Positions 11,046 through 23,200 of a DNA stretch of 64,000 nt are shown piece after piece; positions within the stretch are counted from its first letter, which is position 1; each line of letters begins with the position of its first letter. The notes under the pieces are model-generated. The model did no database searches. It saw only the letters and a program-made list of their open reading frames with translations, and was not told the origin of the DNA. The translations under genes were made by a program, and so were the position numbers. Origin of the DNA: Tethya wilhelma (lineage: Eukaryota > Porifera > Demospongiae > Tethyida > Tethyidae); the NCBI GenBank assembly GCA_964030475.1, contig CAXIPT010000001.1, forward strand, positions 25,217,938 to 25,281,937, read 5' to 3'.

Positions 11046-12176
11046 TCATATATGCAGGCCAATACTATACTGAATACAAAATGCTTTGTGATAGTAACTG
11101 GATAGTGGTAGTTATTGATTATAGTTAGATAACCATTATTGTGAGCATGACAATGTAGTAGAGTAACTATACTTATAAGCAATAGTAAGACTCAATCCAC
11201 ATACTATATGCATGTAGTGTCACCTTTCCACAGGATGCTTTTGTATACTATTTTTCAGTATAACCTATCCTGTATGGAATTGATGCATATAGTTGAACAT
11301 TGTAATGTTGTATGCATGTCTCAGGCACATAAAGTAAGCACACATCAACTCTTTGTTTATGAATATTTACATCTGAAAGATATTTAGACTAGTTGTCTAT
11401 GTTTGTGTACACACAAATTCCCATATGGCCAGTTCTACAATTTTGTTGCTTTGCGACAATCAGGTATGTACTTATCTTGACAGAACACAACAGATGTAGA
11501 AACATCAACAACAAATCATTAGTTTGTCAACTCACATTCCAAAAGCAACTATACTTCAACCACAGAGCTATTATTTATACAATGTCATATTATGATGTAA
11601 AAAGTGTATCTCATGCACAGATCAAAATAGAGATGAAAGTATTTAGGAGGAAGTAAGTATATATCCACATTGCCCTCCAGCTAGGTTTTGAGCCTGGCTC
11701 TAAACTATAAAAATTCCAATTATTAATAACAATATATATTAATTGATATCTCTGTTGATGCCATTATAATTAAGAGAGTGGTTAGGTTGGGCTTTCCATT
11801 TGATCGTTACTATATAACAGAAGTAATAATAGTGACTTTGCTCATAGCTACATAGTACGACTATAACTGCATGACTTTCTCTCAATTTCAGCACGTAGCT
11901 ATAATTATTATTAATTCTTATACACAAGTCATATCAACTACATGTCTCTTAATTTTAACTCAATGCACATATTTCAGTATTATGGCTCCATCAAGTTATA
12001 TAAAACATCACAATAATAATTATGTGTACTCAATTAACTTAATGGAATACATTGCACAGAAACATCAACAATACATATTTTGCATTCCAAATGCAACTAC
12101 ATAATAGTCGAGTTTCCATACATGTAGCTACTTTACTCCTAAGTGAACTTTTTGATACCAACTGCCACAATTGAAA
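11046..12176. other. intergenic between B and C1
   Basis: No exon-like sequence recognised. Two short similar segments (around 11500-11580 and 12050-12105, both containing GAAACATCAACAA) hint at a small local duplication. The rest is AT-rich. Confidence 0.45.
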
Positions 12177-15100
12177 ATGCTTACTGATACAAGTAAGCTT
12201 CTCTTCTTTTTCATGATGACTATTGACCTAGATATTGGCCAATCACAAGGTAAGTTAATAGTCAGTGCATGGTTGTATATTTGTATGTCTGTCTGTTCGT
12301 ATGTTACGAAAGTTCACTTGAAAAAATGCAACCTCAAGCAAAAAAAAAAAAAAAAAAAAAAGACAAATGCTTGGTTATGATAATGAGATTTTTCACAAAA
12401 TGACTCTGGTAAAATTGTGGAAGTTGATAAATGGTTGTATGTGACATTACGTAAGTGCATATTATAATCTTTTTAGCTGGCCCAAAGAGTAGAACATACA
12501 CTTTCCTTTCACTGAAATTCAGTTACATGCAAATATTTGGTTCAAATTAATGTAAAAATACAGTACATGATGATGATATGAGTACCTTTTGCTTGTAAAG
12601 AGAAATTTTGATGCTTATACCGTGTTAAAATACAGTCACAAACATCTCCCCTACAACTAATATACTTTCAGTGCCAGAGCTAACACTCTTGCTCAATGGT
12701 GAGGTTATACCTGAACATGAAGCACTAGACAAGGAAGATGTAGGTATACATCCAAATTCAGATGGTGCACTCTCTACTGTGTTTTCTGGTTCTGGAGGAG
12801 ATCCTAGAATTATCTATCCATCTGGTTTCCAAGTTGAACCACCAAGTACTGGTCACATTTTTAGATTTACAACTGAGACATTCTCTAATGGCTCACGAAT
12901 CCTCCGTTTGTTGAGAAGAGAAGAACTAAGGCAATGTTGTCTTCATGAAGGAGTCTGGAGATTTATAGTTCCTAATGGCAATGGAGAGAGGACCATCTAT
13001 GTTGGATTATATACTCGAGGTAAGTTACTACACACTTAAAATAATAATATTATTTCTAGGAATGTATTAATTTTTCTAAGCCATACATGCTTCGTGTGCA
13101 TGTACTCTATCTATAGATGAAACCAGTAATGGTGTTATAAATACTATAAACTCATCAGACGTCACATTGACAGCAGTTAGTCCCCTGTTCACTGAGCCTC
13201 CAACCTATACTCTTACTGTTGCTACTGATGGAGGACCTCCTGGTAGTGTTAGCTGGACAATAGGTGGAGCACCAATCCCAGACAGCAATGTGACTACAAA
13301 TATCAACAGTAATAGCCAGAGTGATTTGGAGAATGCTCGCTATACTAACACACTGATGGCAAGAGGGAGACCAAGTGGTACCATCACATTTACTGCTTTC
13401 AACAGACGCACCCCAACTCCACAAAGTATACAAATTATTATTCCATGTAAGTAGGTATAATAGCTCCCCTATCATTATAACTATATTTTTGGCCTTTGTT
13501 TGATCTCAACTAAACAATAATTCCTATATACAGTAAGTTAAATATGTACAATTTGTTGTGAAATAGGAATTTGTAAAAAAAAACAAAAAACAACGACTGT
13601 ATGTACTGAAGATTGGGAAATAATATATTTACCTTTTGAATTACATAATTGGCACTTGTAAAAGTTCACAGTGAAAACTTTTGCAATTATAATATTATTG
13701 TCTTGAAAACATGGTTTCATACTAAATTTTAAATTGCAAAAATTCCCATTTATAGTTTCCTTACATATTGCACAATGGATTTGATTAAGCACTATTTTTT
13801 AATGTTTTGTTTTTTCTTAAATTTTATATAAAATGCTTTATGTATCTTATCTTCCCTAGTTCCTGATTCACCTACAAATGTCCAAGCATCACAAGTTGGA
13901 GAAGGACAAGTTCAAGTTATTTGGACTAGGGTAATTGGTGCCACTAGTGGATACGGTCTTCATGTGACTGGCCAGAGTTCTACTGTCCTTCCTTCCTCAG
14001 CAACTAGTCATACAATTTCCAATCTTGATCCTGGTACTCTTGAAATATCTATTGTTGCACTTTCAACAATGAATGGACTACTCCTGTATAGTACTGAGGC
14101 TAGGGCCATTGCTAATGTTGAAGAAATAGGTAATGTTGTTTTACTCTATATTATAATTATTATATGGTTTTGATCTAGTAGGGTATACCTTATACTATAC
14201 AGATGTTCCTGATTCTGTGGACCATTCAAATAGTTTCTCTATTATAACCAGTCTTGCCACTGTCACAGTAACATGGGACACACCCAATGACAACAACGAT
14301 GACATCATTGGCTACAGGGTCACCCTCACATGCATCGATATCACCACATCCTCTGGCACTACAGCTTGTACTACTCTACCTTTTAACTCTACCATACAAC
14401 TCAGTGATGAACAGTTCACTGTATCTGGAGGAAGGACATCTTTACATTTGACTAATCTGGTACCTGGTAGACGCTACAATTTGACAGTTCAAGCTATGAA
14501 TAGTCTAGGAGTCAGAGGAGGAGACCCTGAGGTGTTTATGTTTGATGCAGCTACTGCAGGTATTATAGGATTGTTGCATTTGGGACCTACAATTGATTAC
14601 ACTGTTAATTACATGAAATTTGCCTGTACTGAACTGAGTGTAATAATTACAAGTAGTAAAAATTTTTTAAAAATATGTAGTGTAGGAATGGGCAGTGCAG
14701 TAAAAAGCATTGGAACAAGGCATGTCTCAATTTCGGCACATGACTACTTCATTTTTGATTTATTCTTGATCCTGAATATGGATCTTCAGTGAGCAATACC
14801 ATAGCTTTGTGTTGCATTGTTTCAGTTATATAGCTATAGCTAAGCAGTGGAGTAAACCATAACAAGATCGCAACTTAAACAGAACTGCCGGCCAAGAGTT
14901 GGGCATAAAAAATGAAGTAGTCATGTGCCGAAATTGAGACATGCCTTGTTCCAATGCTTTTTACTGCACTACCCATTCCTACACTACTTATTTTTTAAAA
15001 ATTTTTACTACTTGTTCATTCACTTTTTTCAACACTACAGTGTGGAGACTATCAGAGACTGGTTAGTCCCAACAAAAAGCTTGAGTAGCAACTAGCTACG

Positions 15101-16021
15101 TGTATTTCATTCATTATGCTGGAAGAGGATAATGCGCATGCGCATTATAATGGCACGTGGATAATTAATTAATAACCTTTGAACTCTACATACAACAGTG
15201 GCTGCATTGTAGTACATGATTTTATACACTAAGTTTCAAAGCTTTCTAGTTTTTGTTTAGGCCTATTTGAGATTGAAACGAGTATCAAAGAATGTAGTAC
15301 CCAAGAAAAGAACCTACTTTGTGCTGTCAAAGTTGGCTAACATATTCTAGTTCTCTGGAAATCCTTTTCAAGTAAGTCAGTTAGGAAGTTAGAGAACAAA
15401 AATGGCACTATGGTGACTTCCCAATAGCGCTCACTACGAGTGCTGAGGAAAGTTTTGGTGCATTTTAGGTCTTGCATGCAATTGGTAATCTGTCAGTAAG
15501 AGCCTCTGAGCAACTTTGAAGGTTTAATTTTGTTTGACTAGATCAAGTTTTTATGGTGGCCAACATTTTGTATTGTGTCTATGGGACAGTCGCCCCATTT
15601 CTACTATACGTACTACTGTACGTATGATAGTGCGCACACACACACACACACATCAGTGGCGGATCCAGGATTATAGAAAGGGGATATCTTAGTAAAATGC
15701 CGAAGCGCGCGCAAAATTTTGCCCTAGCCACGCCCACTTCCGGTAAAACCATGCCTATTTTACGTATAGCTCCACCCATTTCTAATTGCATAAACTTTGT
15801 ACTTTACTATGCAAGCAGTGTTTCTAGCTCGTGCGTAGCTATTTTGGGAAGTATCTACACTTTCTGGGCTTATTTGCTGGCAGCCAATGTTTTTCAAGTA
15901 AGTATTATACTTGTGAGAGGCCAGCAGTTTGTTTTCTCTTGATTTTTGAGACTGAAATAAATTTTAGCCTTGTCTGAAAGGGGGTATCCATGGATACATT
16001 GGATATCCCCCTAAATCCGCC

Positions 16022-16058
<37 letters not shown>

Positions 16059-17001
16059 CTCCAGCTGACTCCCAGCCAGTGGGACTAGTTCAAACCATCA
16101 CAACTGACACTGGTTTTGTTCTCTCATGGACTCTACCACCTCTAGCCCAGTCCAATGATGTCATGGTTGATCGATTCCAACTACGTGTGGATAGAGTAGG
16201 AGGGGGGGATAACAAAAATATCACAGTGACCCCTGACCTTACGGATGATAGAGGGTCACTCCAGGGGGCAGCAGTCAGTGATCTTGAGGCTTTAACTGTC
16301 TACACAGTAACACTATTTGCTGAGTACACCCACCCTGGTTTCACCAGTCCAATGGTCAGAAAGGAATTTATCACAATCTCTACAGAAGCAGGTGTGGTTC
16401 CAGAGATGATCATTGCTTATCTCTTTAATTCTCTTTCTCTTTCTACATACATACATCTCACTGTTGTTTCATACAAGAGTGGCTTTTACTATGCATATAA
16501 AATGTAGCAAGAGAATCAATTATGTATGGTAACAAAAGTACTTAAAATTTTAAGTATGATTAATTCAGACTGTAGTTCACATTCACTCACTCACTCACTT
16601 GCTCTTCAGCTGCAATCCCCGTCAGAAATGACCCAGCTCAAGCTCCAACTGTGAATACCTTGCATGCTCTCATTTTCTCCTGGCCACCACCTTCTAATCA
16701 AAACTTTCTGTCTGAGTATCTAGTTGAATTCACAATCACTGATGTCTCTTCTAGAAGGAGGCGCAGACAAGCCACCACCATGTCTCCTTTGAGAGTTAAT
16801 GGTGATACTCCCAGGGCCACCATCAATAACCCTGAGACTTACTCCAACTATAACTTCGATATCTCCTCTGTCTACCAGCCCCCAGGCAGTGATGAGGTCA
16901 TACAGCCACTGCTGCCAACATTCACCTTCACATCAGCTGAAGGATGTGAGTGCATGCACTTATTTGTTTCCATTAATGCATTATTTTACACACACACACA
17001 C

Positions 17002-17060
<59 letters not shown>

Positions 17061-17191
17061 TGTGTGCATGCCTAGCACGTATGTACTGACGCATGTAGTC
17101 ACACATACTAAACTAATTGCACTTAATAACCAGTACATGACTTCCCAAGCATGCGTGTTTCACTTGCCTATATACGTACAGCTACTGTAAN

Positions 17192-17277
<86 letters not shown>

Positions 17278-18413
17278 CCTTATAGCCTACCACACCTGGT
17301 GTTGGAGGTGCTAGAACTGAAGCACTCACGACCACAGACACTTCCAAGCAGTTCATTGGCCTTCCCCCCAACACTGAGTACACTGCTAGTGTCAGAGCTG
17401 TCACCAATGGAGGCAGGAATGAAGGATTACTGACATCATTACAAGGCATCATGACTGAATTTGGAGGTATATTGTTGTACAGTATGGAATATACATACAA
17501 TTGTTTACACACACTTACACACACACACACACACACTCCCTCCCCCTCCTCCCAGTGATCCAACCTGTCATTGCTGGCATCACTCAAGCTTCTAACAATC
17601 GTCTCAGAGTTGTCATCAATTCCTTCAGCTCTGAGGATGGAGCTCTCAGTCACTTCTTTCTGATTATCTCTCGCACCAATATCCTCTCTGGAGAGACTGA
17701 CTCCATAACAAACCCAGGTGCTTATGATCCTAGTGGAAACAACAAGTGAGATTTTAGGGAGTAGTTCAAACCGGCCTAGTCGTTGCTGTAGTCTCTATAT
17801 TGTTACCAGTCATATATAGTAGATGTTTGTGTGTCAGTGGATATACTAAAGTCCATCTGGTTTGATAATCTCTCTAGAAAAAATTGAATAACTTTCTAAA
17901 TATCCAACTGATTTCAAAATTTCAATACCATTGAAAAGCGTTCATTCTCCCCGTTCTTTTGGTTGCTTTTCCAGTTTCCTACACCTTACCAGTCAAAGGT
18001 TAGCATTTTGTCCCATAGGAGAAGTATTGCCTGAATCTCATTATTTCACTTTCGGCGGCACTCTCAAACCATATGGACTTTAGCTTCAAAATAAACACTG
18101 AAACAGTGTATACAATTTACTGTACATCAACTAATGATTGTGAGCATTTATTTGAGAAAATTGAGTATTTTAGTTATTCATTTTCAGTTTCTAATCAATT
18201 TAATTTGTAATTTATCTCCTCCTCCCCTCACAGTGTCTATGTGGTGTTTGCGGGTTTGCCCAACTCTCAATTGACCAGAGATATTGGCACCGGCTCCCCC
18301 GTAACCTTTCGGGGGGTCTCCTATCCGGACCCCCAACTTCAAGATGGAACAACATACTACGTCTTTGTTCGTCTCTTCTCAGGCATTGATGTAAGTTGAG
18401 AGCATCACCTAGT

Positions 18414-18444
<31 letters not shown>

Positions 18445-18721
18445 ATCCTGATCTATATGGTTATATTGTAATCTCTAGGAAACAAGATTTAGTGACAGTC
18501 GTGTTGTATTTGAAAGTAAGTAATTTTTTCCCTTCGATATCAGCTAATCATACAAGTACTTTACATATATCATTATGATCAATAATGTGACCACACCCAC
18601 ATACACACCCCCTTTCAGCAACCCCTAGTCCAGTAAACCCGGCTGTCATCATTGGACCGATTGCGGCCTTTGCCATCCTCCTACTGGCCGTCCTCATTGT
18701 CCTGCTAGTGGTGGCATTCTT
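12177..18721 (+). CDS. C1: Ig/FN3 single-pass receptor, phosphatase-like ectodomain, no cytoplasmic domain found
   Basis: Twelve exons: 12177-12249 (signal peptide, ATG 12177, LLFFFMMTIDL core), 12672-13019 and 13117-13446 (Ig-like), 13860-14129, 14203-14559, 16065-16391, 16610-16945 (FN3), 17286-17466, 17556-17745 and 18234-18390 (FN3 parts and a linker ending DGTTYYVFVRLFSGID), 18479-18515, and 18619-18721 with a TM helix (AAFAILLLAVLIVLLVVAF). The layout resembles the ectodomain of receptor tyrosine phosphatases, including a basic RRRRR cluster at 16753-16767. The exon at 17286 holds only the second half of an FN3 domain and its phase does not fit the preceding donor; an N lies at 17191, so sequence is probably missing. 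No cytoplasmic exon follows: a transposon cluster starts within ~100 bases. It is either a truncated gene or fused to C2. Confidence 0.65.
14655..15630 (+). mobile_element. dispersed repeat R1, copy 3 (intronic)
   Basis: Intron of C1. It begins with two inverted arms (around 14680-14757 and 14908-14990) carrying AGTAGTCATGTGCCGAAATT and its complement, then continues with the same ~600 bases as copy 2, ending near ACTATACGTACTACTGTACG. The paired arms match copy 1. Non-coding. Confidence 0.8.
15652..16025. mobile_element. short TIR element with CAGTGGCGGAT ends
   Basis: The ends are CAGTGGCGGAT on the left and its exact complement ATCCGCCACTG on the right (11 bases). The element splits a (CA)n run present on both sides, as expected of an insertion. 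A CAGTGGCG-type terminus is common in hAT-like non-autonomous elements. An open frame inside (15697-15942) shows no transposase similarity and is treated as chance. Target duplication cannot be read because of the CA run. Confidence 0.75.
16989..17055. repeat. (CA)n microsatellite
   Basis: A nearly pure CA run in the intron after the FN3 exon ending 16945. Open frames across it are artefacts. Confidence 0.95.
17191..17280. repeat. N followed by (CT)n microsatellite
   Basis: An N at 17191 precedes about 88 bases of CT repeats. Together with the half FN3 domain and phase conflict just downstream, this suggests lost or collapsed sequence here. Confidence 0.9.
17846..18083. mobile_element. short TIR element (CTAAAGTCCAT ends), intronic
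   Basis: About 238 bases bounded by 20-base inverted repeats, CTAAAGTCCATCTGGTTTGA at 17846-17865 and its complement at 18064-18083, with one mismatch. Non-coding, inside an intron of C1. Typical of a miniature inverted-repeat element. Confidence 0.75.
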
Positions 18722-18899
18722 GTAAGTGCCCACCATACCATGCTGGGAGCTCAGGATATATAGGCTGTACCAATTGAAATGGGTTCAGTCATTTTTTACA
18801 TGTGAATTTAGCACTACGTCTATGCTTTATACAGGCTCACGTGAGATTAGAGACCAGGCTCCCCCTTGTAAGGTAGGCGGGGAGCCTGGGAACGAGGCT

Positions 18900-19262
18900 A
18901 ATGATGTGGTGAGAAAAAGGTTAGAAGAAGGACCTCGTAAGGCGACATGGCTAGGTCACAATATTCAAAATGAACTATTACAATTACCAGCAGATAATGT
19001 GCTGCTGGTATATAATATCTAAGGAAGTTATTAATGCAGAAATTTTTACAATCATAGCAGATGAGACTAAAGGCATAAGTAAAAAAGAGCAACTTTCTAT
19101 TGTGTTACGTTATGTTTAGAATGAGAATGTTCATGAACGATTTGTTTGCTATGTTCATGCTCATCAACTTGATGCGACTTCTCTCTCAGAGTACATACTC
19201 CAAACCCTCTCAGATTTACATTTACCATTAAAACCATTTTCAGCACAAAATAAACACTTTTG
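18900..19262 (+). pseudogene. decayed hAT-type transposase fragment
   Basis: Translation gives GHNIQNELLQLPADN, then after a one-base frame change IIADETKGISKKEQLSIVL, an in-frame TAG, and FVCYVHAHQLDATSLSEYI. The DET..(I/S)...EQLS and HQLD blocks are characteristic of hAT-family (DUF4371/TTF-like) transposases. It is a short, frameshifted, stop-interrupted relic. It sits immediately after the last C1 exon, in the position where a cytoplasmic domain would be expected. Confidence 0.7.
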
Positions 19263-19287
19263 TGAAATTTTACTTTTTTCAACACAT

Positions 19288-20267
19288 GGGTAATTCCATG
19301 CCAAATCAACACGAAAAAATGAGCACCCTCACAGAATTCAACAAAACTTAAGATATACATACCTTACCACAAGTTATTAAACCACACCTAATTTGGGCAT
19401 CATATGTTGTATGCCTTCTCATTTATGAGCCTCTGAAATTGACCATTTTTCAATGACGTTGACCCATTTATTAGCAAATAACTAATGCTCTGATTGTTTT
19501 CAGCTATTGAGGCTGGTACCATTGTACTCAGGATGAAATTTCGCTTCTGATGATACATTTGAAGTGGACGGTCACTCGTTAGCAGGTAAAAGGTCATTTT
19601 TTGAAGACGTAATTTAGCATCACTCAAAAATGGCCGCTTTTTTCCCGGTAATTTCACATTCATGTGATCTGTAAAAATTCTTCTTTATGTTGTACAAGTT
19701 TCATGATGGGATCTAAATGGGATCAGAAGATACAGACCTATACATACACCTGGCTACATCATTTGCAAATTAAAAATACTAATAAATAGAAATACTACAC
19801 TCAGGTGTATGTATAGGCCTGTATCTTCTGATCTCATTTGGATCCCATCACGAAACTTGTACAACATAAAGAACAATTTTTACAGATCACATGAATGTGA
19901 AATTACCGGAAAAAAAAGCGGCCGTTTTTGAGTGATGCTAAATTATGTCTTCAAAAAATGACCTTTGACCTGCTAACGAGTGATCGTCCACTTCAAATGT
20001 ATCATCAGAAGCGAAATTTCATCCTGAGTACAATGGTACCAGCCTCGATAGCTGAAAACAATCAGAGCATTAGTTATTTGCTAATAAATGGGTCAACGTC
20101 ATTGAAAAATGGTCAATTTCAGAGGCTTATAAGTGAGAAACCATACAATATATGATACCCAAATTAGGTGTGGTTTAATAACTTGTGGTAAGGTATGTAT
20201 ACCTCAAGTTTTGTTGAATTCTGTGAGGGTGCTCATTTTTTCGTGTTGATTTGCCATGGAATTACCC
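19288..20267. mobile_element. large foldback element with ~465-bp inverted arms
   Basis: The left arm 19288-19752 is the near-perfect complement of the right arm 19802-20267, separated by about 49 bases. Outer ends read GGGTAATTCCATG on the left and CATGGAATTACCC on the right. Differences between arms are scattered substitutions and small indels, so the insertion is not brand new. Matching open frames in the two arms come from the symmetry and are not genes. The right end is only 30 bases upstream of the first recognised C2 exon. Confidence 0.9.
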
Positions 20268-20297
20268 CTATACCACTTATATACATTGCACAATCAG

Positions 20298-23200
20298 TTT
20301 CTTCCCCTCCTGCTAATGTGATAGTTACTCCTTTCCCTAAATCCATTCATCTCTCATGGACTCAACAAGAGGATGACTACATCGAGAGCTTTGAGATAAC
20401 ATATTCTTATCGAGGACCATGTAACTTCATTGTTACCAATACAACTCAAAGTAGTGCTAATACAACTAGGAACTATACTATAGTGGAATTACAGGAATTC
20501 AGTAGCTACACTATTACCATCGCAGCTGTGAACAGAATGGGAAGGAGTCTAGCTGCTATCTCAACAAAAACATTGGCAACTGGTATGGCATTATTATAAA
20601 CTATAGTAAACGATTCATACTGGGTTCATATTCAATATAATATCATTATGTAGATTACTACTAAAATTAATTAAGTTATAATAATAATTATATGGCAAAG
20701 CAGAACCTTCATTACAATTGATATTGGATCATGCTAGACTTTACTTATCATGCAGCTCCGAGTTACTCCCCACAATCATTGACTAATACAAGTGCTAACT
20801 TATCCTCTTTGACCATTGAATGGAGTCGTGTTGAGTGTTTGCATCGTAACAGCGATATAACAGGATACAGAGTGAGGTACTATCAGTCTGAGAGTCCTAC
20901 CTCAACTGTTAAGGAGGTTAACACCTCAGGAGTCACAGAGAGGGACAGGATGTTCACCATCACTGGACTTAATCCTAGTACCAGTTATAGCATTGAAGTC
21001 AGAGCAGTAAATAGAGAGAATCAACTAGGACTTCCTGCTAGGATTGATATGATGACATCTATTGCTAGCAGTAAGTATAATCATGCTTATTGTTGCTACA
21101 TATTTATAATTATGCAATCAACTTTTTTTCTGTTTAGGTGTTGGTACTCTTCTCAATGGTGTACTCTATGGTAACAACAGCATTGTGACACTGGATGAGA
21201 TTGGCGAAGGCAGTGCTGCTCTTTACTGTCTCACTAACAAGACTGACTGCTGTAGAATAAGAGACACTCAAGGCAATATTGGTATTGGACAATGGTTCCA
21301 TCCTAACAGAACCTCAGTCAGCAAAGCTGCCTCTGGTGATTCCATCTACAGAGGTAGAGGTCCCAGTTATGTTCGTCTTCAACACAGGAACAATGCTCAA
21401 ACAAATGGAGTCTTCCACTGTGAGGTACCTGATGCAAGTGGAACTAACCAACGACTCTATGTTGGAGTGTACCCTGTGACCTCTGGCTCTCCCTCCATCA
21501 CTGGCCTAGTCTACAATCGATCCAGCCTCACTCTGACCTGTACCTCTACTGGTGGTCCTACTACTACTGTCTCTTGGAGGAAGAATGGCCAACCAGTGGA
21601 GTTTAATGGAACTATATACCATCAGAGTCAGAGGGTGATAGATACTAATGCAGCCACTTATGAGAACACTCTTTTTAGTCATGATGAGAGCATCCTTGTT
21701 GGTATTTTCTACTGTAATGTCAGCAATATAAGAGGAAGTTCATATGAAAGCATAGACATTGGTAATAAGTAACAAATATCTTGACAGCCAAATTTTAGTT
21801 TACTATATTATTTTATGCATCTCTGTTTTTTTTCAGGCCCTGTATTGTCAATTCACATTGATCAATTCATTGTTGGAATGTCAGCCACACTAAGGTGTAC
21901 TAGTAATGCATCACTGGATCAAATCGTGTGGCTGAACAGTGAGAGAAGAGTAGTAGCCACAGCAACGTCAACAAACAACCTTGACTTAATATTCAACCCA
22001 GTCAATGACAGTATCCACAATTCAGTCTACACCTGCCAAGTAATTAGAGGAGCAACAAATGAAGAAAATATCACAATCAAAGTCAATGGTATACATAATT
22101 GTAGCCACAGTAATTGTTTCAAACAAAATAATAAAGTGACAATTTCTCTCTTTCTACACAGTCCCAGACAATGTCATCACTTCCATCCCCAGTGCCTCAG
22201 GCTCTTCTGTTGCTGGAGAGTCTTACACTCTAAACTGTACCATCATACCACTGCCCGGTTTGACCAACACACCTACTGCTAGTTGGACCTACCCCAATGG
22301 CAGTGAGTCCACAGGTGAACTGTCTATCTCTACCATCATAATATTATTTAACCCCCTGAGGACATTGGATGTTGGAGAGTACATCTGTAGAGGAAGAGTT
22401 ACATCACCAGCTTCACAGGAGCCCCTTACAACCATGACTGTATTCAATGTTACAGTTCAGAGTAAGTTGGCTGAAGATTTTCTAGACAAGGCACGTAATG
22501 TACTGAATATCTTCCATCGCAGTCCCTGCTCCGAATGTGACTGTGAGACTCAATGACACTGGGCTACTGTATGCTGGTATCTCTTCAGTTACTCTGACCT
22601 GTACTATAACACTGAGTGATGATATTGACACTGATGTAATGCTGGAGGTGACTTGGTTCAATGCAACTAACAGTTTATCAAACAGCACTGACAGTCGAGT
22701 CTCCATCTCTCCATTGTCTCAGTCAGGGAACACATTCACTAGTATCTTCACTCTGGCTCCATTGAGTACACAGGATAACACCTCGTTCAGTTGCAGTGCT
22801 GTAGCACAACCTTCTCTTCCAATATCAGGTTTTGTGCTTTCAAGTGAAAGGACCGCCTTCATATTTGAGGTAGTGATACAGCTCCAGCTGATATTCCGAG
22901 GTGTCTCCTACCCCAACAACAGTGTACTACCACTGAATGATGTTGGAGACTTCTCCACTGGCAGTGCTATCTTCTGTACTACTGAATTAAGTTCTTGTTG
23001 TCAAAATCCATTTCGTGGAGAGTGGTACTATCCTGATGGATCAATAGTGCCTAAATATGCTTCTGGAGAGAATTTCTACAGAGGAAGACATACAAATCAA
23101 AGTATGATATTGAGTCGTAGAAACAATGCTCAGTCTCCTAGTGGAACATTTTGTTGTGACTTACCTGATAGCAGTTTTATGAATCAAACACACTGCATAA

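Noticed and set aside
15697..15942. 81-codon open frame inside the CAGTGGCGGAT element
   Set aside because: No transposase-like motif, and it lies wholly inside a miniature element. Treated as chance.
17168..17653. 161-codon minus-strand frame
   Set aside because: Composed largely of translated CT/CA microsatellite and the antisense of FN3 exons of C1.
19400..20155. Matching ~75-87-codon frames on opposite strands
   Set aside because: They are the same sequence in the two inverted arms of the foldback element, not independent genes.
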